From positions 372,001 through 436,000 of the forward strand of contig CAWEPQ010000014.1 of assembly GCA_963811055.1 (NCBI GenBank): DNA of 64,000 nucleotides. Reading direction: 5' to 3'. The notes beneath the pieces are model-generated. The model had not been told where the DNA came from. It searched no databases and saw only the letters and a program-made list of their open reading frames with translations. The translations under genes and the position numbers were made by a program. Of the stretch, positions 25,418 to 33,990 are shown piece by piece; position 1 is the first letter of the stretch, and every line of letters begins with the position of its first letter. This DNA comes from JACVRW01 sp963811055. Its GTDB lineage: Bacteria; Actinomycetota; Thermoleophilia; Solirubrobacterales; Thermoleophilaceae.

Positions 25418-26788
25418 GTGGGGAGCGCAGGGAGAGCGCCGGTCGCGGAAGAGGAGGGATCCAGGAGGACGCGATTGCTGGTCGCGGCTGCCCTCGCGCT
25501 GGCGCTCATCGGCATCCTGGCAGTGATCCTGCTCGGGGGGTCGAGCTACCGCGTGACAGCGCGGTTCGACAACGCCGGTCAGCTGGTGCCCGGCAACGAG
25601 GTGCGAGTGGCCGGCGCGAAGGTCGGGTCGGTCAAGGAGATCGACGTGTCGCCGGATGGTCTGGCGGAGGTGACCTTCGAGCTCGACGATGACGACTACA
25701 TCCCGTTGCGGCAGGGCACCGAGGCAATCGTCAAGCTCGGCTCGCTCTCCGGCATCGCCAACCGCTACATCGACCTCCAACTCGGCCCCGACGACGGCGA
25801 CGACATCGAGGACGGCGGCCGGATCGGCCCGGACGACACGCGCGCCGCGGTGGAGCTCGACCAGGTGTTCAACATCTTCGACGCGCGCACACGGCGCTCG
25901 CTTCAGGACGTCGTGGCCGGCTCGGCCACCTCACTCGAGGGACGCGGCCGGGAGCTGCGGCGCGGGATCCACTACCTGAACCCGGCGCTCTCCACCGGCG
26001 CCCGGCTGTTCGGAGTGCTGTCGCGCGACGAGCGGCTGCTCTCGCGCTTCCTCGTGGACTCCTCGGACCTCGTGACCGCCCTGGCGGAGCGGCGCCGCAA
26101 CCTGCGAGGCGTGGTCTCGAACCTGGGCACCACGTTCACGGCGCTCGGCAACCAGAAGGAGGCGCTGGCCGAGTCGGTGGAGCGGCTACCGCCGTTCCTG
26201 CGACGGGCCAACACGACGTTCGTGGATCTGAGGGCCGCGCTCGACGACGTGGACCCGCTCGTGGAGGCCGCCAAGCCGGTGGCGGTCCGGCTCCAGCCGT
26301 TCCTCGCCCAGGCGCGCGGCTTCGCCCGTGACGGAGCGCCGACGATCCGCGACCTCTCGCGCACGATCCAGGCCCCGGGTGGGGCCAACGACCTGATCGA
26401 GGCGTTCCAAAGCTTCCCGCCGCTCGCCCGGTCGGCGCTGGACGCCCGCCGGGTGAACGGGGCGGTGCGACCCGCGGCCTTCCCTGAGACCGCCACGGCG
26501 CTCCGGGCCGCCGCCCCGACGATCGCGCTCGGCCGCCCCTACACGCCCGACTTCGTGGGGTGGCTCGACGACTTCTCCACCACGGGCGCCTACGACGCGC
26601 TCGGCGAGTACTCGCGGGCCTGGATCAACCTCTCCGAGTTCCTCTACGGGCCTGGACCGAAGCTGGGGCAGTTCCGGCGCTGCCCGGGCGCGAACGAGCC
26701 GCCCGCCCCCGACAGCTCGAACGTGCTCTCGGCCTCCGAGCAGGCCACGCTCCAGTGCGACGACGCCCAGCGGTCGGTGGGCCCGTGA
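25418..26788 (+). CDS. MCE-family (MlaD-domain) protein 1
   Basis: About 456 residues from a GTG at 25418; TTG at 25409 is an alternative. A single transmembrane helix ('LLVAAALALALIGILAVILL') is followed by the MCE/MlaD beta-barrel domain, recognisable from 'NAGQLVPGNEVRVAGAKVGSV' style and 'LGSLSGIANRYIDLQLGP' segments. A long predominantly helical region follows, which in this family forms a periplasmic needle or tunnel for lipid transfer. It is the first of six MCE genes with overlapping stops and starts. Mycobacterial-type mce loci begin with two yrbE permease genes; none is present here. Confidence 0.88.
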   Translation: MGSAGRAPVAEEEGSRRTRLLVAAALALALIGILAVILLGGSSYRVTARFDNAGQLVPGNEVRVAGAKVGSVKEIDVSPDGLAEVTFELDDDDYIPLRQGTEAIVKLGSLSGIANRYIDLQLGPDDGDDIEDGGRIGPDDTRAAVELDQVFNIFDARTRRSLQDVVAGSATSLEGRGRELRRGIHYLNPALSTGARLFGVLSRDERLLSRFLVDSSDLVTALAERRRNLRGVVSNLGTTFTALGNQKEALAESVERLPPFLRRANTTFVDLRAALDDVDPLVEAAKPVAVRLQPFLAQARGFARDGAPTIRDLSRTIQAPGGANDLIEAFQSFPPLARSALDARRVNGAVRPAAFPETATALRAAAPTIALGRPYTPDFVGWLDDFSTTGAYDALGEYSRAWINLSEFLYGPGPKLGQFRRCPGANEPPAPDSSNVLSASEQATLQCDDAQRSVGP

Positions 26789-28215
26789 AGCGCGCCGCCA
26801 TCGCCGCACTCGTGCTCCTCGCGGTGGCGGGCCTGGCGCTCGCAATCGGGGCCACCGACGACGGCGACTCCGAGGGGAAGACCTACGAGATCGTGTTCGA
26901 CAACGCCTTCGGGGTGGTGGACGGAGGCGACTTCAAGGTCGCCGGCGTGCGTGCGGGCACGACCAGCGATCTCCAGGTCGTGACCGGCGGGCGGCGTCCG
27001 CTGGCAGTCGTGACGGTCGAGATCACGGAGCCGGGCTTCGCGGACCTCCGCCGCGATGCGCACTGCGAGATCCGGCCGCAGTCGTTCATCGGCGAGTACT
27101 TCGTGGATTGCCAGCCCGGCAGCTCCGATGAGCAGCTTCCCGACGGCGGGCGCGTGCCCGTGGCCCAGACCAGCTCGACGATCCCGCTCGACCTGGTGAA
27201 CAACATCGTTCGCCGCCCGTACGCCGACCGCCTGCGGTTGATCATCGGCGAGCTCGGCGCCGGGCTCGCAGGCCGGCCGGACGACCTCAGCGCCGTGCTG
27301 CGCCGCGCGCATCCCGGGCTGCGGGAGACCACCCAGACCCTGCGGATACTGGCTCGCCAGACCCGAACCATCGAGCGGGTGGTGGCGCGCGCGGACACCG
27401 TCGTGGGCGCGCTCTCACGGCGCAGGAGCGACGTGTCGCGCTTCGTGCGCGAGGCGGGTGGCACCGCCGCCGTGGCCGCGACGCGCAGCGGCGAGCTGGC
27501 CGCGGCATTCGACCGGCTCCCGCGCTTCCTCGGCGAGCTGGATCCCTTCATGGTCCAGCTGGGCGCGCTCTCCACCGCCCAGCAGCCCGTGCTGCGCAAC
27601 CTGCGCGCCGCCGCGCCCGGTCTCGACACCTTCCTCACGCGCCTGCCCCCATTCGCGGAGAGCGGCCGCCCGGCGCTCGCGGCCCTGGGCGATGCGTCGG
27701 TGGTGGGCCGGCGTGCCGTGCGCGAGACCAGCGAGGAGCTGGAAGAGCTCCGCCGCCTGGCCAAGGAGGCGCCGGCGCTCGCCAAGCCGCTCAGGCAGCT
27801 GATCGAGAGCATCGACGACCGCAAGCGAGCCGTGGAGCCGGATCCGCGAGCCGCGGCCAGCGGCCCGCCCGCGCCCGACAAGACGCATATCTCCGGCCAG
27901 GGCGGCTTCACCGGCATGGAGGCCATCTGGAACTACTTCTTCTGGCAGACCCTCTCCACCAACGCCCTCGACGACCTCGGACACGTGCTGCGCCTGAACG
28001 TGTCCGTGGGGCCCTGCTCGACCTACTTCAATCACCGCGAGGGTCAGGAGGCCGTGTTCGACCAGTGCCGGCAATGGCTCGGACCGAACCAGCCCGCCAT
28101 CAACCAGCCCGACCCCACGGCGGGCTCCGCGGCCGCCGCGACATCGGCGCAGGCCCCGGCCGTTGAAGCCGCTCCGGCAAGCGAACCCGTCCTCGATTAC
28201 CTGCTGGGCCCATGA
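26785..28215 (+). CDS. MCE-family protein 2
   Basis: About 476 residues from a GTG overlapping the previous TGA. The N-terminal helix is 'AAIAALVLLAVAGLALAIG'. The MCE domain contains 'VVDGGDFKVAGVRAGTTSDL' style sequence and 'EIRPQSFIGEYFVDCQPG'. The helical region is long, and the C-terminus is Ala/Pro-rich (about 430-476). The segment 'GGFTGMEAIWNYFFWQTLSTN' style near residue 375 is shared in idea with MCE 3 ('NYLNYFF'). No lipobox is visible. A subunit of the same predicted lipid-importing assembly. Confidence 0.88.
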   Translation: MKRAAIAALVLLAVAGLALAIGATDDGDSEGKTYEIVFDNAFGVVDGGDFKVAGVRAGTTSDLQVVTGGRRPLAVVTVEITEPGFADLRRDAHCEIRPQSFIGEYFVDCQPGSSDEQLPDGGRVPVAQTSSTIPLDLVNNIVRRPYADRLRLIIGELGAGLAGRPDDLSAVLRRAHPGLRETTQTLRILARQTRTIERVVARADTVVGALSRRRSDVSRFVREAGGTAAVAATRSGELAAAFDRLPRFLGELDPFMVQLGALSTAQQPVLRNLRAAAPGLDTFLTRLPPFAESGRPALAALGDASVVGRRAVRETSEELEELRRLAKEAPALAKPLRQLIESIDDRKRAVEPDPRAAASGPPAPDKTHISGQGGFTGMEAIWNYFFWQTLSTNALDDLGHVLRLNVSVGPCSTYFNHREGQEAVFDQCRQWLGPNQPAINQPDPTAGSAAAATSAQAPAVEAAPASEPVLDYLLGP

Positions 28216-29735
28216 GGCGGCGCGGCGCAGCCCTCAGCGCAAGCCCGGTCCTGGTGGGTGCCGTGACCGTGCTGGTGGCGCTCGTGGCCGTGGTGATCTC
28301 CTACAGCGCCAACGAGGGCCTCCCGTTCGTACCCACCTACCGGATCAAGGTGGAGGTGCCCAACGCGGCCAAGCTCGTGGAGGGCAATGACGTGCGCGCC
28401 GGCGGGTTCCGGATCGGCCAGGTCACGAAGATCCGTGGCGCCCGGCGGCGCGTGGACGGCGAGGTCCGCGCGATCGCCGAGCTCGAGCTGGAGCTGGACA
28501 AGAAGATGGAGCCGTTGCCGGTGGACACCACCGTCAGGATCCGGCCACGCTCGGCACTGGGCCTGAAGTACGTGGATCTGGTGCCGGGGCGGTCCGCGCG
28601 GAGCTACTTGGCCGGGGCCACCATTCCGCTCCGGGCCGGCGACACCGCGCCCGAGGACTTGGAGGACTTCCTCTCGACCTTCCAGCCGGAGACGCGGGTG
28701 GATGCCCGCCGCACACTGGAGGGCTTCGGCAACGGGCTGGCCGGCCGCGGGCCGGCGCTCAACCGCACCATCGAGGAGCTGAGGCCCTTCCTGACCCGCC
28801 TCGAGCCCGTGATGCGCGCTCTGTCGGCCAGGCCCACCGAGCTGCGCGGGCTGTTCCCCGCGCTCGGCCAGACGCTCCGGCAGGCGGCCCCGGTGGCGGC
28901 ACTCCAGGCCGCGTGGATCGCGGACATGGCCGACACGTTCGCCGCGATCGGCCGAGATCCGGTCGCACTCCAGGACACGATCGAGGAGAGCGCGCCGACG
29001 CTCGACGCCGCGATCGCCTCGTTCCAGGTCCAGACGCCCTTCCTGGCCCGCTTCGCGGACCTCTCGCGCCGCCTGCAGCCGGCCGCCGCGGAGCTGCCGC
29101 GGGCGCTGCCGCCCCTCAACCGGGCTCTGAGCGCCGGAGTGCCCGCCTTCCGCCGCACCCCCGCGCTGGCCGGCCGTCTCGACCAGCTGTTCCGCGCCGC
29201 GGAGGACCTGGGGGAGAACCCCTTCACGCTGCTGGCGCTGCGCGACCTGCGGACGACCGCCCAGATCGCCCGGCCCGCGGTCCAGTTCGTGGCCCCCTAC
29301 CAGACCGTCTGCAACTACCTCAACTACTTCTTCACGCCACTGGGTACGCACCTTTCGGAGGCCGTGCCGGGCGGCACCTCGCAGCGGATCCTCGCCAAGC
29401 TCCTCTTCGGGGGGCAGCCGAACAACCTCGGCACGACGGAGTCGAGCCGGCCGGTGGACACCCCCGGCGACCCCCACGAGGGAGCCGTACAGGCACTCCA
29501 CAAGCAGCCCAACAGCCCGGCGGTGGACAGCCGCGGCCGGGCCGACTGCCAGGCCGGGCAGACGGGCTACCTCAGCCGCCTCGTGACCGACGGCCGCTAT
29601 CCGCTGGAGACGGACGTGGAGGGGTTCCGCGGCGGCGGCACGCACGTGGTCTTCGATCCCGACACGCCGGGCCGCCGGGGCGGCACCTACAAGGCGCGCG
29701 AGCTCGGCATCGGCAGCGTGGGGGCGTTGCCCTGA
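28212..29735 (+). CDS. MCE-family protein 3
   Basis: 507 residues, ATG in a 4-nt overlap with the previous gene. One N-terminal helix ('VLVGAVTVLVALVAVVISY'), an MCE domain with 'AAKLVEGNDVRAGGFRIGQV' and 'IRPRSALGLKYVDLVPG', a helical needle region, then a C-terminal soluble part containing 'CNYLNYFFTPLG' and a short Gly-rich end. Its stop overlaps the next ATG by one base (TGATG). Confidence 0.88.
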   Translation: MRRRGAALSASPVLVGAVTVLVALVAVVISYSANEGLPFVPTYRIKVEVPNAAKLVEGNDVRAGGFRIGQVTKIRGARRRVDGEVRAIAELELELDKKMEPLPVDTTVRIRPRSALGLKYVDLVPGRSARSYLAGATIPLRAGDTAPEDLEDFLSTFQPETRVDARRTLEGFGNGLAGRGPALNRTIEELRPFLTRLEPVMRALSARPTELRGLFPALGQTLRQAAPVAALQAAWIADMADTFAAIGRDPVALQDTIEESAPTLDAAIASFQVQTPFLARFADLSRRLQPAAAELPRALPPLNRALSAGVPAFRRTPALAGRLDQLFRAAEDLGENPFTLLALRDLRTTAQIARPAVQFVAPYQTVCNYLNYFFTPLGTHLSEAVPGGTSQRILAKLLFGGQPNNLGTTESSRPVDTPGDPHEGAVQALHKQPNSPAVDSRGRADCQAGQTGYLSRLVTDGRYPLETDVEGFRGGGTHVVFDPDTPGRRGGTYKARELGIGSVGALP

Positions 29736-31090
29736 TGCGGCGGCGACGCTTCTCCGATCTGCACATCGGCCTGCTGGTGATCGGGCTGACGGTCGTGTTC
29801 GTGTACTTCGCGTTCACCAAGGCCAACCCGTTCGCGAACCCGTACGAGCTCCAGGCGGCGTTCCGCGACGCCCGCAGCATCGGGAAGGGCTCGCCCGTGC
29901 GGATCGCCGGCGTGGAGGTCGGCAAGGTCAAGAAGGTCGAGTCCAACGGCGAGGGCGCGGCCACGGTGACGATGGAGCTGCGCGACGACGCGCTGCCGCT
30001 TCACCGCGACGCACGGCTGAAGATCCGGCCGCGGATCCTGCTCGAGGGCAACTACTTCGTGGACATCCAGCCCGGCACGCCGTCCGCGCCCCGGCTGGAC
30101 GACGGCTCCACGGTGCCCGTGACCCAGACCGAGACCTCGGTGTCGCTTCCCGAGATCCTCGCGGTGCTCACCACCGACACGCGCAACGACCTGCGGACGC
30201 TGCTGTACGAGTACGGAACCAAGGGGCTCGCGGGCGGCGGCGCCGAGGGCTTCAACCAGGCGATTCCCTACTTCAGCCCGGCCTACCGGCGGACGGCGCT
30301 GACCAACGAGGCCCTGCTCGGCGTTCGGCCGAACCGGGACCTGCCACGCCTGCTGCGAGGCCAGGCCCGCACCTTCGCCGCCCTGGCCAGCCGCCCGGAG
30401 GAGCTGAAGGACCTGGTGACCGACCTGGACGTGGTGGCCGGTGCGCTGGCGAGCCAGGACGCGGCCCTCGAGGCATCGGTGCCCGCCCTCCGCGACACCC
30501 TGGCCGCCGGCTACCCGGCGCTCGCCGATCTCGACGCCGCGCTGCCGACGCTGCGCGCGTTCGCCCGCGAGGCGCTCCCCGGGGTGCGTTCCACCGTTGC
30601 CACGCTGGACGTGGGCATCCCGTGGATCGAGCAGGCGCGGGCACTGGTGCGTCCCGAGGAGCTGAGGGGGCTGGCGGCCGACCTCCGGCACGCGGTGCCG
30701 GGGCTCGTGAAGCTCAACAAGCGGCTGGTCCCGCTCAACGGGCAGCTCCGCGCCCTCTCCTCGTGCACGAACAGCGTGCTCGTCCCGTTCGCCGAGTCGC
30801 AGATTCCCAGCATCGAGGACGGGAACTCCGGCCAGGAGGTGCGCAGGCAGATCCTCCGCAGCTTCGTCGGGCTCGCCGGTGAGAGCCGCGTGCAGGATGC
30901 CAACTCGCAGGTGTTCCACATCCAGGGAGTGATCCCGTCGAAGCTGGCCAACGGGCGGATCGAGCCGGCCGCTCCGGCGGACCCGAACACGCCGCCGGTG
31001 CACCGGCCGGACGTGGCGTGCGAGACCCAGGACCCGCCGGTGCTCGCGGCCCCCGGTGGCGCGGCCACCACATACGGAGGCGCGCCGTGA
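29735..31090 (+). CDS. MCE-family protein 4
   Basis: About 451 residues. N-terminal helix 'IGLLVIGLTVVFVYFAF'; MCE domain with 'SIGKGSPVRIAGVEVGKVKKV' style and 'KIRPRILLEGNYFVDIQPG' segments; a helical stretch of about 250 residues; and a C-terminal region with two Cys ('SSCTNSVLVPF', 'VACETQDPP'). This is the subunit whose MCE domain looks closest to the canonical motif. GTGA overlap with MCE 5. Confidence 0.88.
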   Translation: MRRRRFSDLHIGLLVIGLTVVFVYFAFTKANPFANPYELQAAFRDARSIGKGSPVRIAGVEVGKVKKVESNGEGAATVTMELRDDALPLHRDARLKIRPRILLEGNYFVDIQPGTPSAPRLDDGSTVPVTQTETSVSLPEILAVLTTDTRNDLRTLLYEYGTKGLAGGGAEGFNQAIPYFSPAYRRTALTNEALLGVRPNRDLPRLLRGQARTFAALASRPEELKDLVTDLDVVAGALASQDAALEASVPALRDTLAAGYPALADLDAALPTLRAFAREALPGVRSTVATLDVGIPWIEQARALVRPEELRGLAADLRHAVPGLVKLNKRLVPLNGQLRALSSCTNSVLVPFAESQIPSIEDGNSGQEVRRQILRSFVGLAGESRVQDANSQVFHIQGVIPSKLANGRIEPAAPADPNTPPVHRPDVACETQDPPVLAAPGGAATTYGGAP

Positions 31091-32505
31091 GGCACGCGAT
31101 CCGAACCCACCTGCGCGACTTCCTCGCGGTCCTGGGCCTGCTCGTGGTGGCGATCACGATCGCCGTGGTGATCCTCTCCGAGCAGGGGCTGCGCTTCCCG
31201 CTGGTGGAGGACACGCCCAAGCGGATCGAGGTCACGCTCGCTGACGCACAGGCGGTGGAGCCCGGTCGCGGGCAGACGGTGCGAGTGGCCGGGGTGGAGA
31301 TCGGCAAGATCGCCGGCGTGCACCTGGAGGACGGGGTGGCCGTGGTCGAGCTGGACATCGACCGGAGCTACAAGGACATGGTGCGCGACGACGCCACCGC
31401 CCTCCTGCGGCCGAAGACGGTGCTGAAGGACATGTTCCTCGAGGTCGATCCCGGACACGGCCGCGTGCTTCCGGAGGGCGGGCGCATCGGCGTGGAGGGC
31501 ACCGCCCCCGACGTGGATCCCGACGAGATCTTCGCCGCCCTCGACGCGGACACGCGCCCGTACCTGACGCTGCTGGTGTCGGGCGCCGGCAAGGGCCTGC
31601 GCGGCCGGGGTGAGGACCTCAACTCGGTGCTGCGCCGGCTCGAGCCGCTCCATCGCGACCTGGCCGCCGTCACGCGCGCCACCGCCCGTCGCCGCCACGC
31701 CCTCCGGCGCCTCGTGCACAGCTACAGCCTGCTGGCGGCCGAGCTGGGCCGCCATCCCGGCCAGCTCCGCCGCCTGGTCAGTGCGTCCGGTGAGGTGTTC
31801 GGCGCCCTGGCCGGCGAGGAGCAGGACATCGCCACGGCCACGGCGCGCCTGCCCGGGGCCCTCGAGCAGTCGTCGCGGACGCTCGAGCAGGTCGGCGGTT
31901 TCGCCCGCGAGCTCAAGCCCACGCTGGCCGCCCTGCGCCCGCCGATCCGGCGCCTCGAGGGGACCAATGAGGCGGTGCGGCCCTTCCTGCGCGAGACCAC
32001 CTCGATCCTGCGCGATCAGATCCGCCCGTTCGTTCGCGCCGCCCGGCCGTGGACGGCCGACCTGCGAGTGGCCACGGTGAACGGCGCCAAGGCGGCTCCG
32101 GACCTGACGGACTCACTCACCGGGCTCAACCGCTTCTTCAACATCGGCGCCTACAACCCCGGCGGGGCGGAGGGGCTGTCCGGGATGAGCGTGGCCGAGC
32201 AGCGGGCGCGCAAGGAGGGCTTCCTCTACTGGCTCGCCTGGACCGCGCAAAACGGGGTCTCGCTCTTCAACACCGCCGACGCCCAGGGGCCCTGGCGGCG
32301 CGTCACGATCTGCGGCCTCGAGCTCGCGCAGCTCCAGCCGCTGCTCGGCTTCACGCTCAGACAGCTGTCGCTGTCGAACCCGAGCCTGCTCGAGCAGGTC
32401 TCCGGGGCGGTGGACGGCAGCATCGTGCCGGGCAGCCCGGTCCAGAACCTGCTCGATTCGCAGTTCGGCACCTGCGACTTCAACGACCTGCCGACGGTGC
32501 CGTGA
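31087..32505 (+). CDS. MCE-family protein 5
   Basis: About 472 residues, GTG start. N-terminal helix 'FLAVLGLLVVAITIAVVIL'; MCE domain with 'AVEPGRGQTVRVAGVEIGKI' and 'LLRPKTVLKDMFLEVDPG'. A long helical part rich in Arg/Leu heptads follows, then a C-terminal domain with 'RVTICGLELAQLQPLLG' and 'FGTCDFNDLP' (a likely disulfide pair). Coupled at both ends by 4-nt overlaps. Confidence 0.88.
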   Translation: MRHAIRTHLRDFLAVLGLLVVAITIAVVILSEQGLRFPLVEDTPKRIEVTLADAQAVEPGRGQTVRVAGVEIGKIAGVHLEDGVAVVELDIDRSYKDMVRDDATALLRPKTVLKDMFLEVDPGHGRVLPEGGRIGVEGTAPDVDPDEIFAALDADTRPYLTLLVSGAGKGLRGRGEDLNSVLRRLEPLHRDLAAVTRATARRRHALRRLVHSYSLLAAELGRHPGQLRRLVSASGEVFGALAGEEQDIATATARLPGALEQSSRTLEQVGGFARELKPTLAALRPPIRRLEGTNEAVRPFLRETTSILRDQIRPFVRAARPWTADLRVATVNGAKAAPDLTDSLTGLNRFFNIGAYNPGGAEGLSGMSVAEQRARKEGFLYWLAWTAQNGVSLFNTADAQGPWRRVTICGLELAQLQPLLGFTLRQLSLSNPSLLEQVSGAVDGSIVPGSPVQNLLDSQFGTCDFNDLPTVP

Positions 32506-33986
32506 ACAAGAACGCTCCCTCCATAGGCGGCATGGCGGCAATCGTGGGCTTCGCCCTCTCGGTCGTCCTGCTCCTCACCTTCCTCTGGATCGCGTTCGGC
32601 GGGTCGCTTCCCACGGCTCCCGAGGGCTACCGCTTCAAGGCAGCGTTCCCGGACGCGGCGCTGCTGGTGGAGGAGGCGGACGTGCGGATGGCCGGCGTGA
32701 ACGTAGGCAAGGTCAAGGGCAAGGAGCTGGCTCCCGGCGGGCGGCGAACGATCGCGGAGATCGAGATCGACTCCCGCTTCGCCCCGGTCAAGCGCGACGC
32801 CCGCGTGGTGCTCCGGCAGAAGAGCCTGCTGGGGGAGACCTACGTCGAGATCGCACCGGGCAACCGCGACGGGCCTGACCTTCCCGACGGGGGCCTCCTG
32901 CCGCTCGCTCACGTCCGGCAGACCGTGAAGCTCGACGACATCTTCGCCGCCTTCGACGAGCGCACCCGGCGCAACTTCCAGTCGTGGCTGCACGAGTCGG
33001 GCATCGCGACCTCTGGCAGCTACGGGAGCGACTTCAACGAGTCGCTGGGGAACGCGGCGCCGTTCTTCGAGAGCGGCGCGAAGGTCCTGCGCCCGCTCGC
33101 AGTCCAGGACGTGGCCCTACGGCGGCTCGTGCGCAACACGGGCCGGGTCTTCGACGCGATCTCGGAGGACGGGCACAGCCTGCGCGCCCTGATCGAGGGG
33201 GGCGAGGCCACCTTCTCGGCGCTCGCCTCGCGGGACGACGCGCTGGCCGAGACCTTCGAGGTGCTTCCCACGTTCCTGCGCGAGACGCGCACCACCGTCG
33301 GGCGACTCGAGCAGTTCGCCCGCGACACGGACCCGCTCGTCCGGGATCTGCGCGGGCCGGCGGACGACCTCGGGCCGACGCTCGAGGACCTCGCCGCGCT
33401 GTCGCCCGACCTCGAGCACCTGTTCCGCTCCGTCGCGCCGCTCGAGGTCGCCTCCCGGGACGGCGTGCCGGGCGCCCAGCGTGTGCTCGAGGGCATCCAG
33501 CCGGTGCTCGAGTCGGCTCACGTGTTCCTTCCCGAGCTCAACCCGACCCTGTCCTACCTCGCGTTCGCCCGCGAGCAGGTGGCCACCTTCCTCGCCCCGG
33601 GAGGCTCCGCCCTGGGCGGCAACGGCATCGGCGGCTACCGGTCGAACCGCTTCGCGGAGCACTACCTGCCGCAGTCGGCGATCATCGACTCGCGCTCGCT
33701 CGAGCGCCGCGCGGCGCGGCCGTTCTGGGAGCGCGCGAACTCCTACGTCGCGCCGAACGCGTGGGAGCGGTCCATCGGGCTCGGTGCGATCGAGGCCTTC
33801 GACTGCGGCCCGGCGGGCGGCGAGAGGCCGAATCCGAGCGGGTCGGGAGCCACGTCGGCGCCACCCTGCTTCGTGGCGCCGCCGCTGCTCTTCCAGGACC
33901 AGCAGTACCCGCGTCTGCGCCGCGGGCGTGGACGTGTCGTGGAGGCCCCCGCGGGTCGCGCCGGCAACGCGCCCGCCCAGCCCTAG
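32502..33986 (+). CDS. MCE-family protein 6
   Basis: About 494 residues, GTG start overlapping the previous stop. N-terminal helix 'AAIVGFALSVVLLLTFLWIAF'; MCE domain with 'LLVEEADVRMAGVNVGKVKG' and 'VLRQKSLLGETYVEIAPG'; a helical region; and a C-terminal part with 'LSYLAFAREQVATFL' and paired Cys. It ends the operon, 4 nt from the convergent menD stop. No ATPase or other accessory gene follows, so any partner permease/ATPase must be encoded elsewhere. Confidence 0.88.
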   Translation: MNKNAPSIGGMAAIVGFALSVVLLLTFLWIAFGGSLPTAPEGYRFKAAFPDAALLVEEADVRMAGVNVGKVKGKELAPGGRRTIAEIEIDSRFAPVKRDARVVLRQKSLLGETYVEIAPGNRDGPDLPDGGLLPLAHVRQTVKLDDIFAAFDERTRRNFQSWLHESGIATSGSYGSDFNESLGNAAPFFESGAKVLRPLAVQDVALRRLVRNTGRVFDAISEDGHSLRALIEGGEATFSALASRDDALAETFEVLPTFLRETRTTVGRLEQFARDTDPLVRDLRGPADDLGPTLEDLAALSPDLEHLFRSVAPLEVASRDGVPGAQRVLEGIQPVLESAHVFLPELNPTLSYLAFAREQVATFLAPGGSALGGNGIGGYRSNRFAEHYLPQSAIIDSRSLERRAARPFWERANSYVAPNAWERSIGLGAIEAFDCGPAGGERPNPSGSGATSAPPCFVAPPLLFQDQQYPRLRRGRGRVVEAPAGRAGNAPAQP

Positions 33987-33990
33987 GCCG

